Positions 25,089-32,417 of a DNA stretch of 52,165 bases are shown here, piece by piece. A model generated the notes under the pieces. The model was not told where the DNA came from. It did not search any database and saw nothing but the letters and a program-made list of their open reading frames with translations. This DNA comes from Bacteroidales bacterium (GTDB lineage: Bacteria > Bacteroidota > Bacteroidia > Bacteroidales > F082), in NCBI GenBank assembly GCA_017965765.1, contig JAGCPJ010000065.1, forward strand, positions 1 through 52,165, read 5' to 3'. Each line of letters begins with the position of its first letter. Position 1 is the first letter of the stretch. A program made the translations under genes and the position numbers.

Positions 25089-26144
25089 ATGAACATCGAA
25101 TCCAAGATCTGGGGCAAGACACCGGACGGGAAAGACATCAAGCTCTACACGATGACCAACGGGAACGGCATCCGTGTCCAACTCTGTGACATCGGCGCCG
25201 GCATCGTTTCCATCCTCACACCCGACCGGGAGGGACATCTCGACGACATCGTGTTGGGCTATCCCGACCCTTTGTCCTATTATGGTGACGGTCCCTGCGC
25301 CGGAAAGGTCCCGGGCCGCTTTGCCAACCGCATCGCCAATGGCAGGTTGAGCATCGACGACCGGACCTACCAGCTGGAACTGAATACAGGGGATGGCAAG
25401 CACCACCTCCATGGCGGGCGCATCGGCTTCGCCAACCAAAAATGGGCTAGCCGTATCGAAGGCGAGAGCGTGGTCTTCACCTACCTCAGTGCCGACGGCG
25501 AGGCAGGCTATCCTGGCGAACTCGTAGCCAAAGCCAGCTATACCCTCAACGATGAGGGCGAACTCAACCTCCGGCTGTCCGCATGGACTACTGCCACCAC
25601 CGTGGTCAACCTCACCAACCACACCTATTTCAACCTCAAAGGCGAAGGCCATGGCGACATCTTGGACCACAAGTTGCAGCTAAACGCCTCCCGCTGGCTG
25701 CCAGCCACCGAAGAGCTCATCACCACCGGAGAGATCGCACCCGTGACGGACACCCCCATGGACTTCACCGAGGGAAAACTCATCGGGCGCGACATCCACG
25801 AGCAGTTCGACGCACTCATCAACGGCAAGGGCTACGACAGTTGCTGGGTCATCGATAACCTAGGCAAGGAAAAACTCAACCTTGCGGCGGAGCTTTCACA
25901 CGATGGCACTGGTCGTAAAGTACAGCTCTACACGACCCAGCCCGGCATCCAAGTCTATACAGGCAACTGGCTCAGCGGATGTCCCCAAGGCAAGAACGGC
26001 CACGTCTATCATGACTACGAAGGCGTGGCGCTGGAATGCCAAGCCCTCCCCGACTCCCCCAACAAACCCAACTTCCCGAACACCTTCCTGAGACCCGGCG
26101 AAGAATACAAAGAAATCATCATATTTAAATTTACAACGTTCTAA
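25089..26144 (+). CDS. galM: Aldose 1-epimerase (galactose mutarotase)
   Basis: GalM interconverts the alpha and beta anomers of galactose so that GalK receives the alpha form. The 351-residue protein has the family blocks GRFANRIANGRLSIDD, HLHGGRIGFANQKW (active-site His), NLTNHTYFNLKGEG (second His) and VALECQALPDSPNKP (catalytic Glu). No signal peptide is present, so it is cytoplasmic, unlike several secreted Bacteroidota homologues. It is third in the galactose operon, with 13 bases before the permease. Confidence 0.96.
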   Translation: MNIESKIWGKTPDGKDIKLYTMTNGNGIRVQLCDIGAGIVSILTPDREGHLDDIVLGYPDPLSYYGDGPCAGKVPGRFANRIANGRLSIDDRTYQLELNTGDGKHHLHGGRIGFANQKWASRIEGESVVFTYLSADGEAGYPGELVAKASYTLNDEGELNLRLSAWTTATTVVNLTNHTYFNLKGEGHGDILDHKLQLNASRWLPATEELITTGEIAPVTDTPMDFTEGKLIGRDIHEQFDALINGKGYDSCWVIDNLGKEKLNLAAELSHDGTGRKVQLYTTQPGIQVYTGNWLSGCPQGKNGHVYHDYEGVALECQALPDSPNKPNFPNTFLRPGEEYKEIIIFKFTTF

Positions 26145-26157
26145 TTCACTCAACATT

Positions 26158-27453
26158 ATGGAAAACACTGCAAACAAAAAGAACTACACCATCCCGATCA
26201 TCGTGATGATTCTGCTTTTCGGCATGATTTCCTTTGTCACCAACCTGGCCTCGCCCATGGGTGACATTTTGAAAAACCAATTCAACATCCCCAACTGGCA
26301 AGGCACCTTGGGCGTGTTTGCCAATTTCATCGCATACGCGGTGATGGGCATACCCGCAGGCAACTTGCTGCAAAAGAAAGGTTACAAGAAAACCGCGCTG
26401 GTGGCAGTCACCGTCGGTTTCATCGGCGTGGGCATCCAGACCATCTCCGGCTATGTGGGCAGCTTCGGCATCTATCTCCTCGGCGCCTTCGTGGCAGGCT
26501 TTAGCATGTGCCTCCTCAACACAGTCGTCAACCCGATGCTCAACAAGCTGGGTGGCGGCGGTAACAAAGGCAACCAGCTCATCCAAATAGGTGGTACCTT
26601 CAACTCCTTGTGTGGCACCGCCGTCATCATCATCACCGGACTGCTGATCCCGAGCATCGTCGATGCCAAGATCAGCGACGTGGTCCCGCTCATGTATGCA
26701 GCACTGGCAATCTTCGCTGTCGGCTTCCTCGTCATCCTCCTCACCAAGATCCCTGAGAACGAGCAGAAATCCGTTGAGCAGGTGAAAGGCGGCAAAGGCC
26801 CCATGGCATTCCGCCATTTCGTACTCGGCGCCATCGCCATCTTCATCTATGTTGGTGTGGAAGTGGGCATCCCGAACATCCTGAACAAATGGTTGCAGAA
26901 TCCCGAACTCAACGTGCTGGGCGCCGGAGTCAACGCCGAAGCCGTAGCTGGATCAGTCGCAGCTACCTACTGGTTCCTGATGCTTGTGGGTCGTCTCATC
27001 GGCGGCATCATCGGCAACAAGGTGTCGGCCAAGGCCATGCTCACCGTTGTATCGTTGGTGGGCATCATCCTTACGTTGTTGGCCATGTTCGGTCCACAGA
27101 CCATGGTGAAGTTCCCTGCCTTCAACGGTGCAAAGGGCTTCGGACTGGAGCGCATTCCGCTCAATGCGGCCTTCCTGGTCTGCATCGGCCTCTGTACCTC
27201 TGTGATGTGGGGCGGCATCTTCAACTTGGCTGTTGAGGGGTTAGGCAAATATACCGAGAAAGCTTCTGGCATCTTCATGGCGCTGGTCTGTGGTGGTGGC
27301 ATCCTGCCGCTGCTCCAAAACGCCATCGTTGACGGTCTTGGCGGCGTCGGCTACCTCCAGAGCTACTGGGTCATCGTGGCCGGTCTCGCCTTCTTGCTGT
27401 TCTACGCCCTTTGGGGTTCGAAGAACGTCAACAAAGATATTCCTGTCGAATAA
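26158..27453 (+). CDS. MFS sugar permease, fucose/galactose/glucose (FHS) type
   Basis: The 431-residue inner-membrane protein has about 12 predicted membrane segments. It starts with a charged N-terminus and a first helix TIPIIVMILLFGMISFVTNLA, then has GIPAGNLLQKKGYKKTALVAV, the conserved inter-helix loop. It resembles the FucP/GluP fucose- and glucose/galactose-proton symporters. The operon with galK and galM points to galactose; the divergent fucosidase leaves fucose possible. It is followed by a tandem repeat array that can form terminator-like hairpins. Confidence 0.9.
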   Translation: MENTANKKNYTIPIIVMILLFGMISFVTNLASPMGDILKNQFNIPNWQGTLGVFANFIAYAVMGIPAGNLLQKKGYKKTALVAVTVGFIGVGIQTISGYVGSFGIYLLGAFVAGFSMCLLNTVVNPMLNKLGGGGNKGNQLIQIGGTFNSLCGTAVIIITGLLIPSIVDAKISDVVPLMYAALAIFAVGFLVILLTKIPENEQKSVEQVKGGKGPMAFRHFVLGAIAIFIYVGVEVGIPNILNKWLQNPELNVLGAGVNAEAVAGSVAATYWFLMLVGRLIGGIIGNKVSAKAMLTVVSLVGIILTLLAMFGPQTMVKFPAFNGAKGFGLERIPLNAAFLVCIGLCTSVMWGGIFNLAVEGLGKYTEKASGIFMALVCGGGILPLLQNAIVDGLGGVGYLQSYWVIVAGLAFLLFYALWGSKNVNKDIPVE

Positions 27454-27464
27454 ACGGCACATTG

Positions 27465-27628
27465 AAAAACGGCGAATTTTACGAATTTTACGAATGATTA
27501 TTTGTTCGTTTAATTCGATTAATTCGCCGTTTTTTATTCGCTTAATTCGTTTAATTCGCCGTTTTTTTATTCGCTTAATTCGTTTAATTCGCCGTTTTTT
27601 ATTCGCTTAATTCGTTTAATTCGCCGTT
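27465..27628. repeat. Tandem array of 32-33-bp units with inverted flank
   Basis: Three nearly identical units (27519-27550, 27551-27583, 27584-27615) and a partial fourth (27616-27628) each contain TTAATTCGCCG, a T-run and TTCGCTTAATTCGT. They are built from TTCGnTTAA-like 9-mers. On the left, 27465-27500 has AACGGCGAATT and two GAATTTTAC copies in the inverted sense, so AACGGCGAATT can pair with any AATTCGCCGTT on the right. This gives alternative hairpins followed by T-runs. It fills the whole spacer between the converging permease and DUF1846 genes. Confidence 0.9.
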
Positions 27629-29091
27629 CATTGTTTTCTCACCGGGTCGCAGGTCAACCCCACTCCGAGTTTGCTAAAGATCTTTCGATCCACCTCGCTG
27701 AGCATCACGGTGGAATGGACTTGGCATCCTTCCAGCTGAGGTAACATCTCCAGCGCCTTGCGGCATTTCTCATCATCGGGACTCAACACCGAAAGGGCTA
27801 TCAACACTTCATCCGTGTGAAGACGCGGGTTGTTGCCTTGCAAGTAATCCACCTTGGTCTTCTGGATGGGTTCTATCATGTATTGGGGAATCAACTTGAT
27901 GTCGTGATCAACGCCCGCGAGATATTTGGTGGCATTGAGAAGCAACGCAGCACTCGGTCCCAGCAATGCACTGGTCTCCGCGGTGATGATGGTGCCGTCG
28001 GCCAATTCGATGGCGGTACAATCCACGCCGCAACGTTCTTTGCGTTCCCTAGCGGCAACCACACAACGGCGGTCCTCCACGGTAATCTTGGCTTGGTTGA
28101 GCAACATCTTGATCTTGGTGACCTCATTCTCATTGCCACCTCCTTCAGCCATGGTGTCCAATGCGGTGAAATAACGACGGATGATCTCGTCCTTGGCAGC
28201 TTTGCTACAGACTTCGTCATCGCTGATGCAGAAGCCCACCATATTCACCCCCATGTCGGTCGGCGATTTATAGGGACATTTCCCATAGATGCCTTCAAAC
28301 AAAGCATTCAGCACGGGAAAGATCTCGATGTCGCGGTTATAGTTGATGGCAATTTTTCCGTAGGCATCCAGATGGAAAGGATCGATCATATTCACATCGT
28401 TGAGGTCGGCCGTCGCCGCCTCGTAGGCCATGTTGACGGGATGCTTCAAGGGGAGACTCCACACCGGGAATGTCTCGAACTTGGCGTAACCGGCGTTAAT
28501 TCCTCTTTTCTGCTCATTGTATAGTTGGCTGAGGCAGACCGCCATCTTGCCGCTTCCCGGGCCGGGTGCGGTGACAATCACCAAAGGCTTGATGGTCTCC
28601 ACATAGTCGTTTTTACCGAAACCCTCGTCGGAATCGATCAATGCCACATTGTGTGGATAGCCATCGATAAGGTAATGGTAATAGGCTCGGATGCCGAGAT
28701 GCTCCAAGCGGTTGTGGAAAGCCGTAGCGCTACTCTGCCCGTTGTAATGGGTGATGACCACGCTACTGACCAGGAAACCGCGTTTTTGGAACTCGTTGCG
28801 AAGGCGAAGCACATCCACATCGTATGTGATGCCCAGGTCGTTTCTGATCTTGTTTTTCTCAATGTCGGAAGCGCTGATGACGATGACGATCTCGGCACTG
28901 TCGCTGAGGTTTTGCAGCATCTGCAACTTGCTGTCAGGCTTGAAGCCTGGCAGTACTCGGCTGGCATGGTTGTCGTCAAAAAGCTTGCCACCCAATTCAA
29001 GATAAAGCTTGTTGCCAAACTGACCTATCCGTTCACGGATGTGTTCACTCTGGATCTTGAGATATTTCTCGTTGTCGAATCCTATTTTCAT
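27628..29091 (-). CDS. DUF1846 family protein, function unknown
   Basis: The 487-residue cytoplasmic protein starts MKIGFDNEKYLKIQSEHI and has the family's glycine-rich block VIVTAPGPGSGKMAVCLSQLYNEQ (about 171-194), which looks like a nucleotide-binding loop. It also has QRGINAGYAKFETFPVWSLPL-like and ADLNDVNMIDPFHL stretches typical of DUF1846. The biochemical role is unknown to me. It is second in an operon: the MauE/DoxX-thioredoxin gene ends 3 bases upstream. Its stop codon lies at the edge of the 32-bp repeat array. Confidence 0.92.
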   Translation of the reverse strand: MKIGFDNEKYLKIQSEHIRERIGQFGNKLYLELGGKLFDDNHASRVLPGFKPDSKLQMLQNLSDSAEIVIVISASDIEKNKIRNDLGITYDVDVLRLRNEFQKRGFLVSSVVITHYNGQSSATAFHNRLEHLGIRAYYHYLIDGYPHNVALIDSDEGFGKNDYVETIKPLVIVTAPGPGSGKMAVCLSQLYNEQKRGINAGYAKFETFPVWSLPLKHPVNMAYEAATADLNDVNMIDPFHLDAYGKIAINYNRDIEIFPVLNALFEGIYGKCPYKSPTDMGVNMVGFCISDDEVCSKAAKDEIIRRYFTALDTMAEGGGNENEVTKIKMLLNQAKITVEDRRCVVAARERKERCGVDCTAIELADGTIITAETSALLGPSAALLLNATKYLAGVDHDIKLIPQYMIEPIQKTKVDYLQGNNPRLHTDEVLIALSVLSPDDEKCRKALEMLPQLEGCQVHSTVMLSEVDRKIFSKLGVGLTCDPVRKQ

Positions 29092-29094
29092 AAG

Positions 29095-30012
29095 TTATTC
29101 GTTTGCTTGAAAAAACGCCTTGATTTCCGCTTCCTTCATGTTTCTGAATCCGTATTCATGCACTACCTCTCCATCTTGCATCAGAAGTAGGATGGGGAAA
29201 TAGCCATTGTTGATTTTAAGAAGCTGGATAACATCTTCGTAGATGATATAGGGATAATGTGTTGATTCCGATGCCGTATAGAACTGCTCCACCCCTTCTT
29301 CCGTACCCATGAAGACATAGAGGACATCCTCTTCGGGGAAACCGTAGAATTGCTGCATCAAACTCAGTTTCTGTGCCGTCATCATGCAGAACTCACATCC
29401 TGAAGAGAAGATACCCACGACCTTCTTGCCTTCATCGAGCTTCAGGGTGTCCAAAGGAGAATTCTGTAACGCTTCTTGGAACAAATTCCGTTGTAGGTTG
29501 TTTTGCTCGTCGTAACTGGGCGTATAGTTGTCGGGCGGTGAGATGATGAATACCGCGACAGCACATCCCAAAGCGACGGCAGCCAAGGCGATCCAATCGT
29601 ATCTGAAGCGCCAGCCTTTCACCCGGTAAACCAGCAGGAACATAGCCATCAGGACAATGTTCTTGAGGATGGATTGCCAGGGATTGAACTGCAGATAGTC
29701 GCCAAAGCAATGACAGTTGTCGGTCCGGCCCAGGACAAGGGCATAGCACAGGAGACCCGTATAGCCGAGCAGCATGAGCACACTGCCCCACCACATCAGT
29801 TTGTGGAAGCAGTTCGATACCAAGCCGATGCCCAGCACCAATTCCAGGATAATGGCTGCCCGAGCGACCAAGAAAGAAAAGTTAAGACTGAAGAAATGGT
29901 AGCTATAGATATAGATCTCGAACTTGTCCATGTCGGCGATCTTCAGGATGGCAGAGACGACAAAGACAATTCCGAGAAGAACTTTTAAGATGGTTGTGAT
30001 GGCGTGTTTCAT
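29095..30012 (-). CDS. MauE/DoxX-type membrane protein with thioredoxin-like domain
   Basis: The 305-residue inner-membrane protein has four helices in residues 1-130, with the MauE-like loop DNCHCFGDYLQFNPW (about 97-111), and a fifth helix at about 138-158. A periplasmic thioredoxin-like domain follows, with GIFSSGCEFCMMTAQKLS carrying a CxxC (Cys-Glu-Phe-Cys). This architecture moves reducing or oxidising equivalents across the membrane. Neighbours are two Cys-rich lipoproteins and a periplasmic WCGWC thioredoxin, consistent with a redox module. A strong hairpin with a T-rich tail ends directly at its ATG, so it may be transcribed only by read-through or from an unseen promoter. Confidence 0.87.
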   Translation of the reverse strand: MKHAITTILKVLLGIVFVVSAILKIADMDKFEIYIYSYHFFSLNFSFLVARAAIILELVLGIGLVSNCFHKLMWWGSVLMLLGYTGLLCYALVLGRTDNCHCFGDYLQFNPWQSILKNIVLMAMFLLVYRVKGWRFRYDWIALAAVALGCAVAVFIISPPDNYTPSYDEQNNLQRNLFQEALQNSPLDTLKLDEGKKVVGIFSSGCEFCMMTAQKLSLMQQFYGFPEEDVLYVFMGTEEGVEQFYTASESTHYPYIIYEDVIQLLKINNGYFPILLLMQDGEVVHEYGFRNMKEAEIKAFFQANE

Positions 30013-30047
30013 AAAACAAGGAGGACGACTAATAAATAGTCGTCCTC
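30013..30047 (-). terminator. Terminator-like hairpin abutting the MauE/DoxX gene start
   Basis: GAGGACGACTA (30021-30031) and TAGTCGTCCTC (30037-30047) pair perfectly around a 5-base loop. On the minus strand it is followed by CTTGTTTT, which runs directly into the ATG at 30012. It lies 20 bases after the 79-residue lipoprotein stop. Confidence 0.75.
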
Positions 30048-30067
30048 TAAGTCAATAAGTGATTGGG

Positions 30068-30307
30068 TTACTTTCTTTCGCAATGGAATGTGGCATCGCC
30101 CAAAGCGCCCACTTGGAGGTTCCATGCTCCTGCGTTTTCGAGATCACGGCATGAACCATGGTCAATAACCTTTTCGCCCAACGGAATCGTTGATTCAACA
30201 CCCAACACGTTGATTGTGTAGGTGCAAACGCAAGTCTTTTCTTTGTTGCATGAAGTACTAGCGAAGAGCATAGCAATCACGCCAAGAGCTAAAAGTACTT
30301 TCTTCAT
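30068..30307 (-). CDS. Small Cys-rich lipoprotein (paralogue 2)
   Basis: The 79-residue protein has a lipoprotein signal ending STSC (Cys20) and then NKEKT-Cys26-Val-Cys28, IPLGEKVIDHGS-Cys53-RD and Cys76 near the end. Its upstream neighbour has the same Cys20, Cys26, Cys28 spacing and the same LGE...GxC...C order, so the two are paralogues. The pattern suggests two disulfides in a small periplasmic or surface domain. I do not recognise a named family. It lies 25 bases downstream of the paralogue and is closed by a terminator. Confidence 0.82.
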   Translation of the reverse strand: MKKVLLALGVIAMLFASTSCNKEKTCVCTYTINVLGVESTIPLGEKVIDHGSCRDLENAGAWNLQVGALGDATFHCERK

Positions 30308-30332
30308 CTTTTTGAGTTTTAAGAGTTAATAT

Positions 30333-30737
30333 TTATGGTTTTCCTGAATTACCGTTATTGTTTCCGGTGTTATTGTTGTTATTGTTGTTGTTATTTCCTC
30401 CTCCGAAGAGTTTGTTGAAGATCCTTTCATACCAGGTACCTTCGGGATCCTTGGGGTCAACTTCCTTGCAGGTCACCTGTCCCCATCCTGTAATCTCCTT
30501 GGCCTTGTCACTGCAAGTGCCCTCTTCGATGACATACACATTCTCCTTGAAGTTGTCGTTCTGGATCAGCGTGAGCAGCGTCTCTTCTGTCATGGAGGCG
30601 ATATCGACATCTTCTCCTAGAGAGATGTCCTCGTTGTCGTCATTGATGGCAAAACACTGGCAATAGGTGTTCTTCTGGCACGAAACCACGCCCAGGGACA
30701 ACACAACCACCGCCAAAAGGAACAAGTACTTTCTCAT
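30333..30737 (-). CDS. Cys-rich lipoprotein with poly-Asn tail (paralogue 1)
   Basis: The protein has 134 residues from the Met of MRKYLFLLA; longer starts would include the promoter. The lipoprotein signal ends VVSC (Cys20), followed by QKNTY-Cys26-Gln-Cys28, then LGEDVDIAS, EEGT-Cys75-SD and QVT-Cys90. This is the same cysteine plan as the 79-residue neighbour with an insertion of about 20 residues. The C-terminus (about 112-134) is a Gly/Asn low-complexity tail with nine consecutive Asn, encoded by AAT/AAC triplets that could slip. It has its own -7 box in the gap after the thioredoxin gene. Function unknown. Confidence 0.82.
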   Translation of the reverse strand: MRKYLFLLAVVVLSLGVVSCQKNTYCQCFAINDDNEDISLGEDVDIASMTEETLLTLIQNDNFKENVYVIEEGTCSDKAKEITGWGQVTCKEVDPKDPEGTWYERIFNKLFGGGNNNNNNNNNTGNNNGNSGKP

Positions 30738-30751
30738 TACTATAGTTTCTG

Positions 30752-30759
30752 CAAAGATA
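30752..30759 (-). promoter_or_regulatory. -7 box of the Cys-rich lipoprotein pair
   Basis: Minus-strand TAtcTTTG 14 bases before the ATG at 30737. It lies in the 28-base gap after the thioredoxin gene, so the lipoprotein pair can be expressed apart from smpB. Confidence 0.6.
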
Positions 30760-30765
30760 AACAAT

Positions 30766-31281
30766 TTATTTTTGATATTCATCCAAAAATTCTTTCCAAG
30801 TTTTTGACAAAAACGCGTCATCACCGAAAAAGTGCAGGATAGGCAGGAAATTCTTGGCTTCCTGATACCCTGGAATCACCTGGACCAGCTGTTGTTGCTC
30901 GTTGAAGATGACGTATGATGGATACGACATTTTGTTTTGCAACATCGCGGCAGCCAGCTGATGGGTGGCCTTGCGACCGAACTGGCTCATGCCAGAAACG
31001 AAGTCGTGTCCCATGAATCTTACGGTATCTGTCCGTTCCGCATCGAATTTGACGGCGTAATAGTTCTCGTTCATGTACTTCACCACGGCAGGATCCTGGA
31101 ATGTCGTCTGATCCATGCGTTTGCACCACCCGCACCAGTCGGTATAGACATCGACAAAGATTTTCTTTGGGTTGGATTGTGCTGCAGCGACAGCTTCTTC
31201 GAAATCCATCCATTGGATCTTCTCTTGCGCCGAGGCGGCCACACACAGCAAGGTCATCAGGACGACCAACAGTCTTTTCAT
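30766..31281 (-). CDS. Periplasmic thioredoxin-family protein (WCGWC)
   Basis: The 171-residue protein has a signal peptide (about 1-18, ASAQ) and a thioredoxin fold of the DUF255/thioredoxin_7 type. The active site is VYTDWCGWCKRMDQTTF (about 45-61), the cis-Pro region is MSYPSYVIFNEQQQ (about 117-130), and the end is helical. CGWC in a periplasmic protein points to disulfide reduction or exchange. It lies one base after smpB and upstream of two Cys-rich lipoproteins, which are plausible but unproven clients. Confidence 0.9.
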   Translation of the reverse strand: MKRLLVVLMTLLCVAASAQEKIQWMDFEEAVAAAQSNPKKIFVDVYTDWCGWCKRMDQTTFQDPAVVKYMNENYYAVKFDAERTDTVRFMGHDFVSGMSQFGRKATHQLAAAMLQNKMSYPSYVIFNEQQQLVQVIPGYQEAKNFLPILHFFGDDAFLSKTWKEFLDEYQK

Positions 31282-31282
31282 C

Positions 31283-31747
31283 TCAATAGTTTTTTAGTTG
31301 TTTTTCCACATCACGTTTCGAATCCTTGTTTTTCAAGGTCTCCCGCTTGTCATAATAATGTTTTCCTCGAGCCAAGGCAACATCCAGCTTCGCAAGCCCT
31401 TTGTCATTGATGAAAAGCACCACCGGGATGATGGTCAGGCCTTTCTCCTGCACCTTGACTTTCAGTTTTCGAAGTTCACGGGCGGTAAGCAGCAACTTGC
31501 GGTCGCGCTTGGGATTGTGGTTGTTGTAGGTGCCTTTATCGTACTCCGCGATATGCATGCCAACCACAAACAGTTCATTCTCCTTGAACATGCAATAGCT
31601 CTCGGAGAGGCTTGCCTTGCCTTCACGGATCGACTTGATCTCGGTCCCCGTCAGGACAATGCCTGCAGTGAGCGTGTCAAGCAAGAAATATTCATGCCCG
31701 GCACGTTTGTTTTTTATCGTAACAGTATTGGTATTCTTCTTTTCCAT
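31283..31747 (-). CDS. smpB: SsrA-binding protein SmpB
   Basis: SmpB binds tmRNA and brings it to stalled ribosomes for trans-translation. The 154-residue protein has the OB-fold blocks [53 protein letters not shown] and [34 protein letters not shown], then the basic tail with [13 protein letters not shown] that folds in the mRNA channel. No tmRNA gene is in this window. It lies in a tight run: barrel gene, 9 bases, smpB, 1 base, thioredoxin gene. Confidence 0.97.
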   Translation of the reverse strand: MEKKNTNTVTIKNKRAGHEYFLLDTLTAGIVLTGTEIKSIREGKASLSESYCMFKENELFVVGMHIAEYDKGTYNNHNPKRDRKLLLTARELRKLKVKVQEKGLTIIPVVLFINDKGLAKLDVALARGKHYYDKRETLKNKDSKRDVEKQLKNY

Positions 31748-31756
31748 TTTCTAGTC

Positions 31757-32335
31757 TCACCTTCTCCTCCAGTCGAACCCCACACAATAGCCAACCCTGA
31801 CAATAAACGGGCTGACATAGGGCGACTCGCCATAGATATAGTCAAACGACAGATCGTACAAAAGCGAGTAATAAACGTAGCCTGTAGGGCTGAAATACTG
31901 ACGGTAACCACCGCCAACCAAGATGCTATTGTACCATTGCGCCGGTGTCGGATTAATATTTTCGCCTCTGACGATGCTACAGACTTCCTCATCTTCCACA
32001 TGGACATACAAACCACTGAAAATCTCGTAGTTGGCATATAGTGAAGCATTGAAGAAATGGCAGAAATAACTGCCATAGTATCCGTAATAATCATGGTAGA
32101 AATTCATGTTATACCCCAAACGGGCGCCCACCTCCAAATCTTTGGTGATTCGGTAACCCAGTTGTGGGGCGATGGAAAAATACAAAGTCCTACCCGAGTA
32201 TCCGGCACCGATGTTGCCACCCGTGACGAACTTGCCTCTCATCGTCTCAGGAGCGCCAAAGCGTTGGGCCTGAGCTTCAATAGTGAACATGGACATCAAA
32301 ACCATGGCCATGACAAATGCAGCAATTCTTCTCAT
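31757..32335 (-). CDS. Small outer-membrane beta-barrel protein
   Basis: The 192-residue protein has a signal peptide (about 1-24, ending EAQAQ) and alternating aromatic/Gly strands such as GNIGAGYSGRTLYFSIAPQ, YGYYGSYFCHFFNASLYANYEI and FIVRVGYCVGFDWRRR, as in 8-stranded barrels of Bacteroidota. It also contains three cysteines. The start is the Met of MRRIAAF, because the longer in-frame ATG (32356) overlaps the -7 box. It is the first gene before smpB. Function unknown; probably a structural or adhesion-type barrel. Confidence 0.82.
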   Translation of the reverse strand: MRRIAAFVMAMVLMSMFTIEAQAQRFGAPETMRGKFVTGGNIGAGYSGRTLYFSIAPQLGYRITKDLEVGARLGYNMNFYHDYYGYYGSYFCHFFNASLYANYEIFSGLYVHVEDEEVCSIVRGENINPTPAQWYNSILVGGGYRQYFSPTGYVYYSLLYDLSFDYIYGESPYVSPFIVRVGYCVGFDWRRR

Positions 32336-32353
32336 AATTATACTATTTCGCAG

Positions 32354-32361
32354 CAAAGATA
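32354..32361 (-). promoter_or_regulatory. -7 box of the barrel-smpB-thioredoxin operon
   Basis: Minus-strand TAtcTTTG 18 bases before the ATG at 32335. Confidence 0.6.
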
Positions 32362-32393
32362 GTTATTATTACACCAAAATAAATTAAAATAGC

Positions 32394-32401
32394 TATTTTT
32401 G
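32394..32401 (+). promoter_or_regulatory. -7 box of the beta-helix lipoprotein gene
   Basis: TAttTTTG 16 bases before the ATG at 32418, divergent from the barrel operon. No -33 TTG was seen at the usual distance. Confidence 0.55.
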
Positions 32402-32417
32402 TGCCAAAATTCACGCA

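Noticed and set aside
27465-27628. A CRISPR array
   Set aside because: The units are contiguous and lack unique spacers; no cas genes are nearby.
31283-31747. A tmRNA gene next to smpB
   Set aside because: No spacer near smpB is long enough to hold it; the neighbours are coding on both sides.
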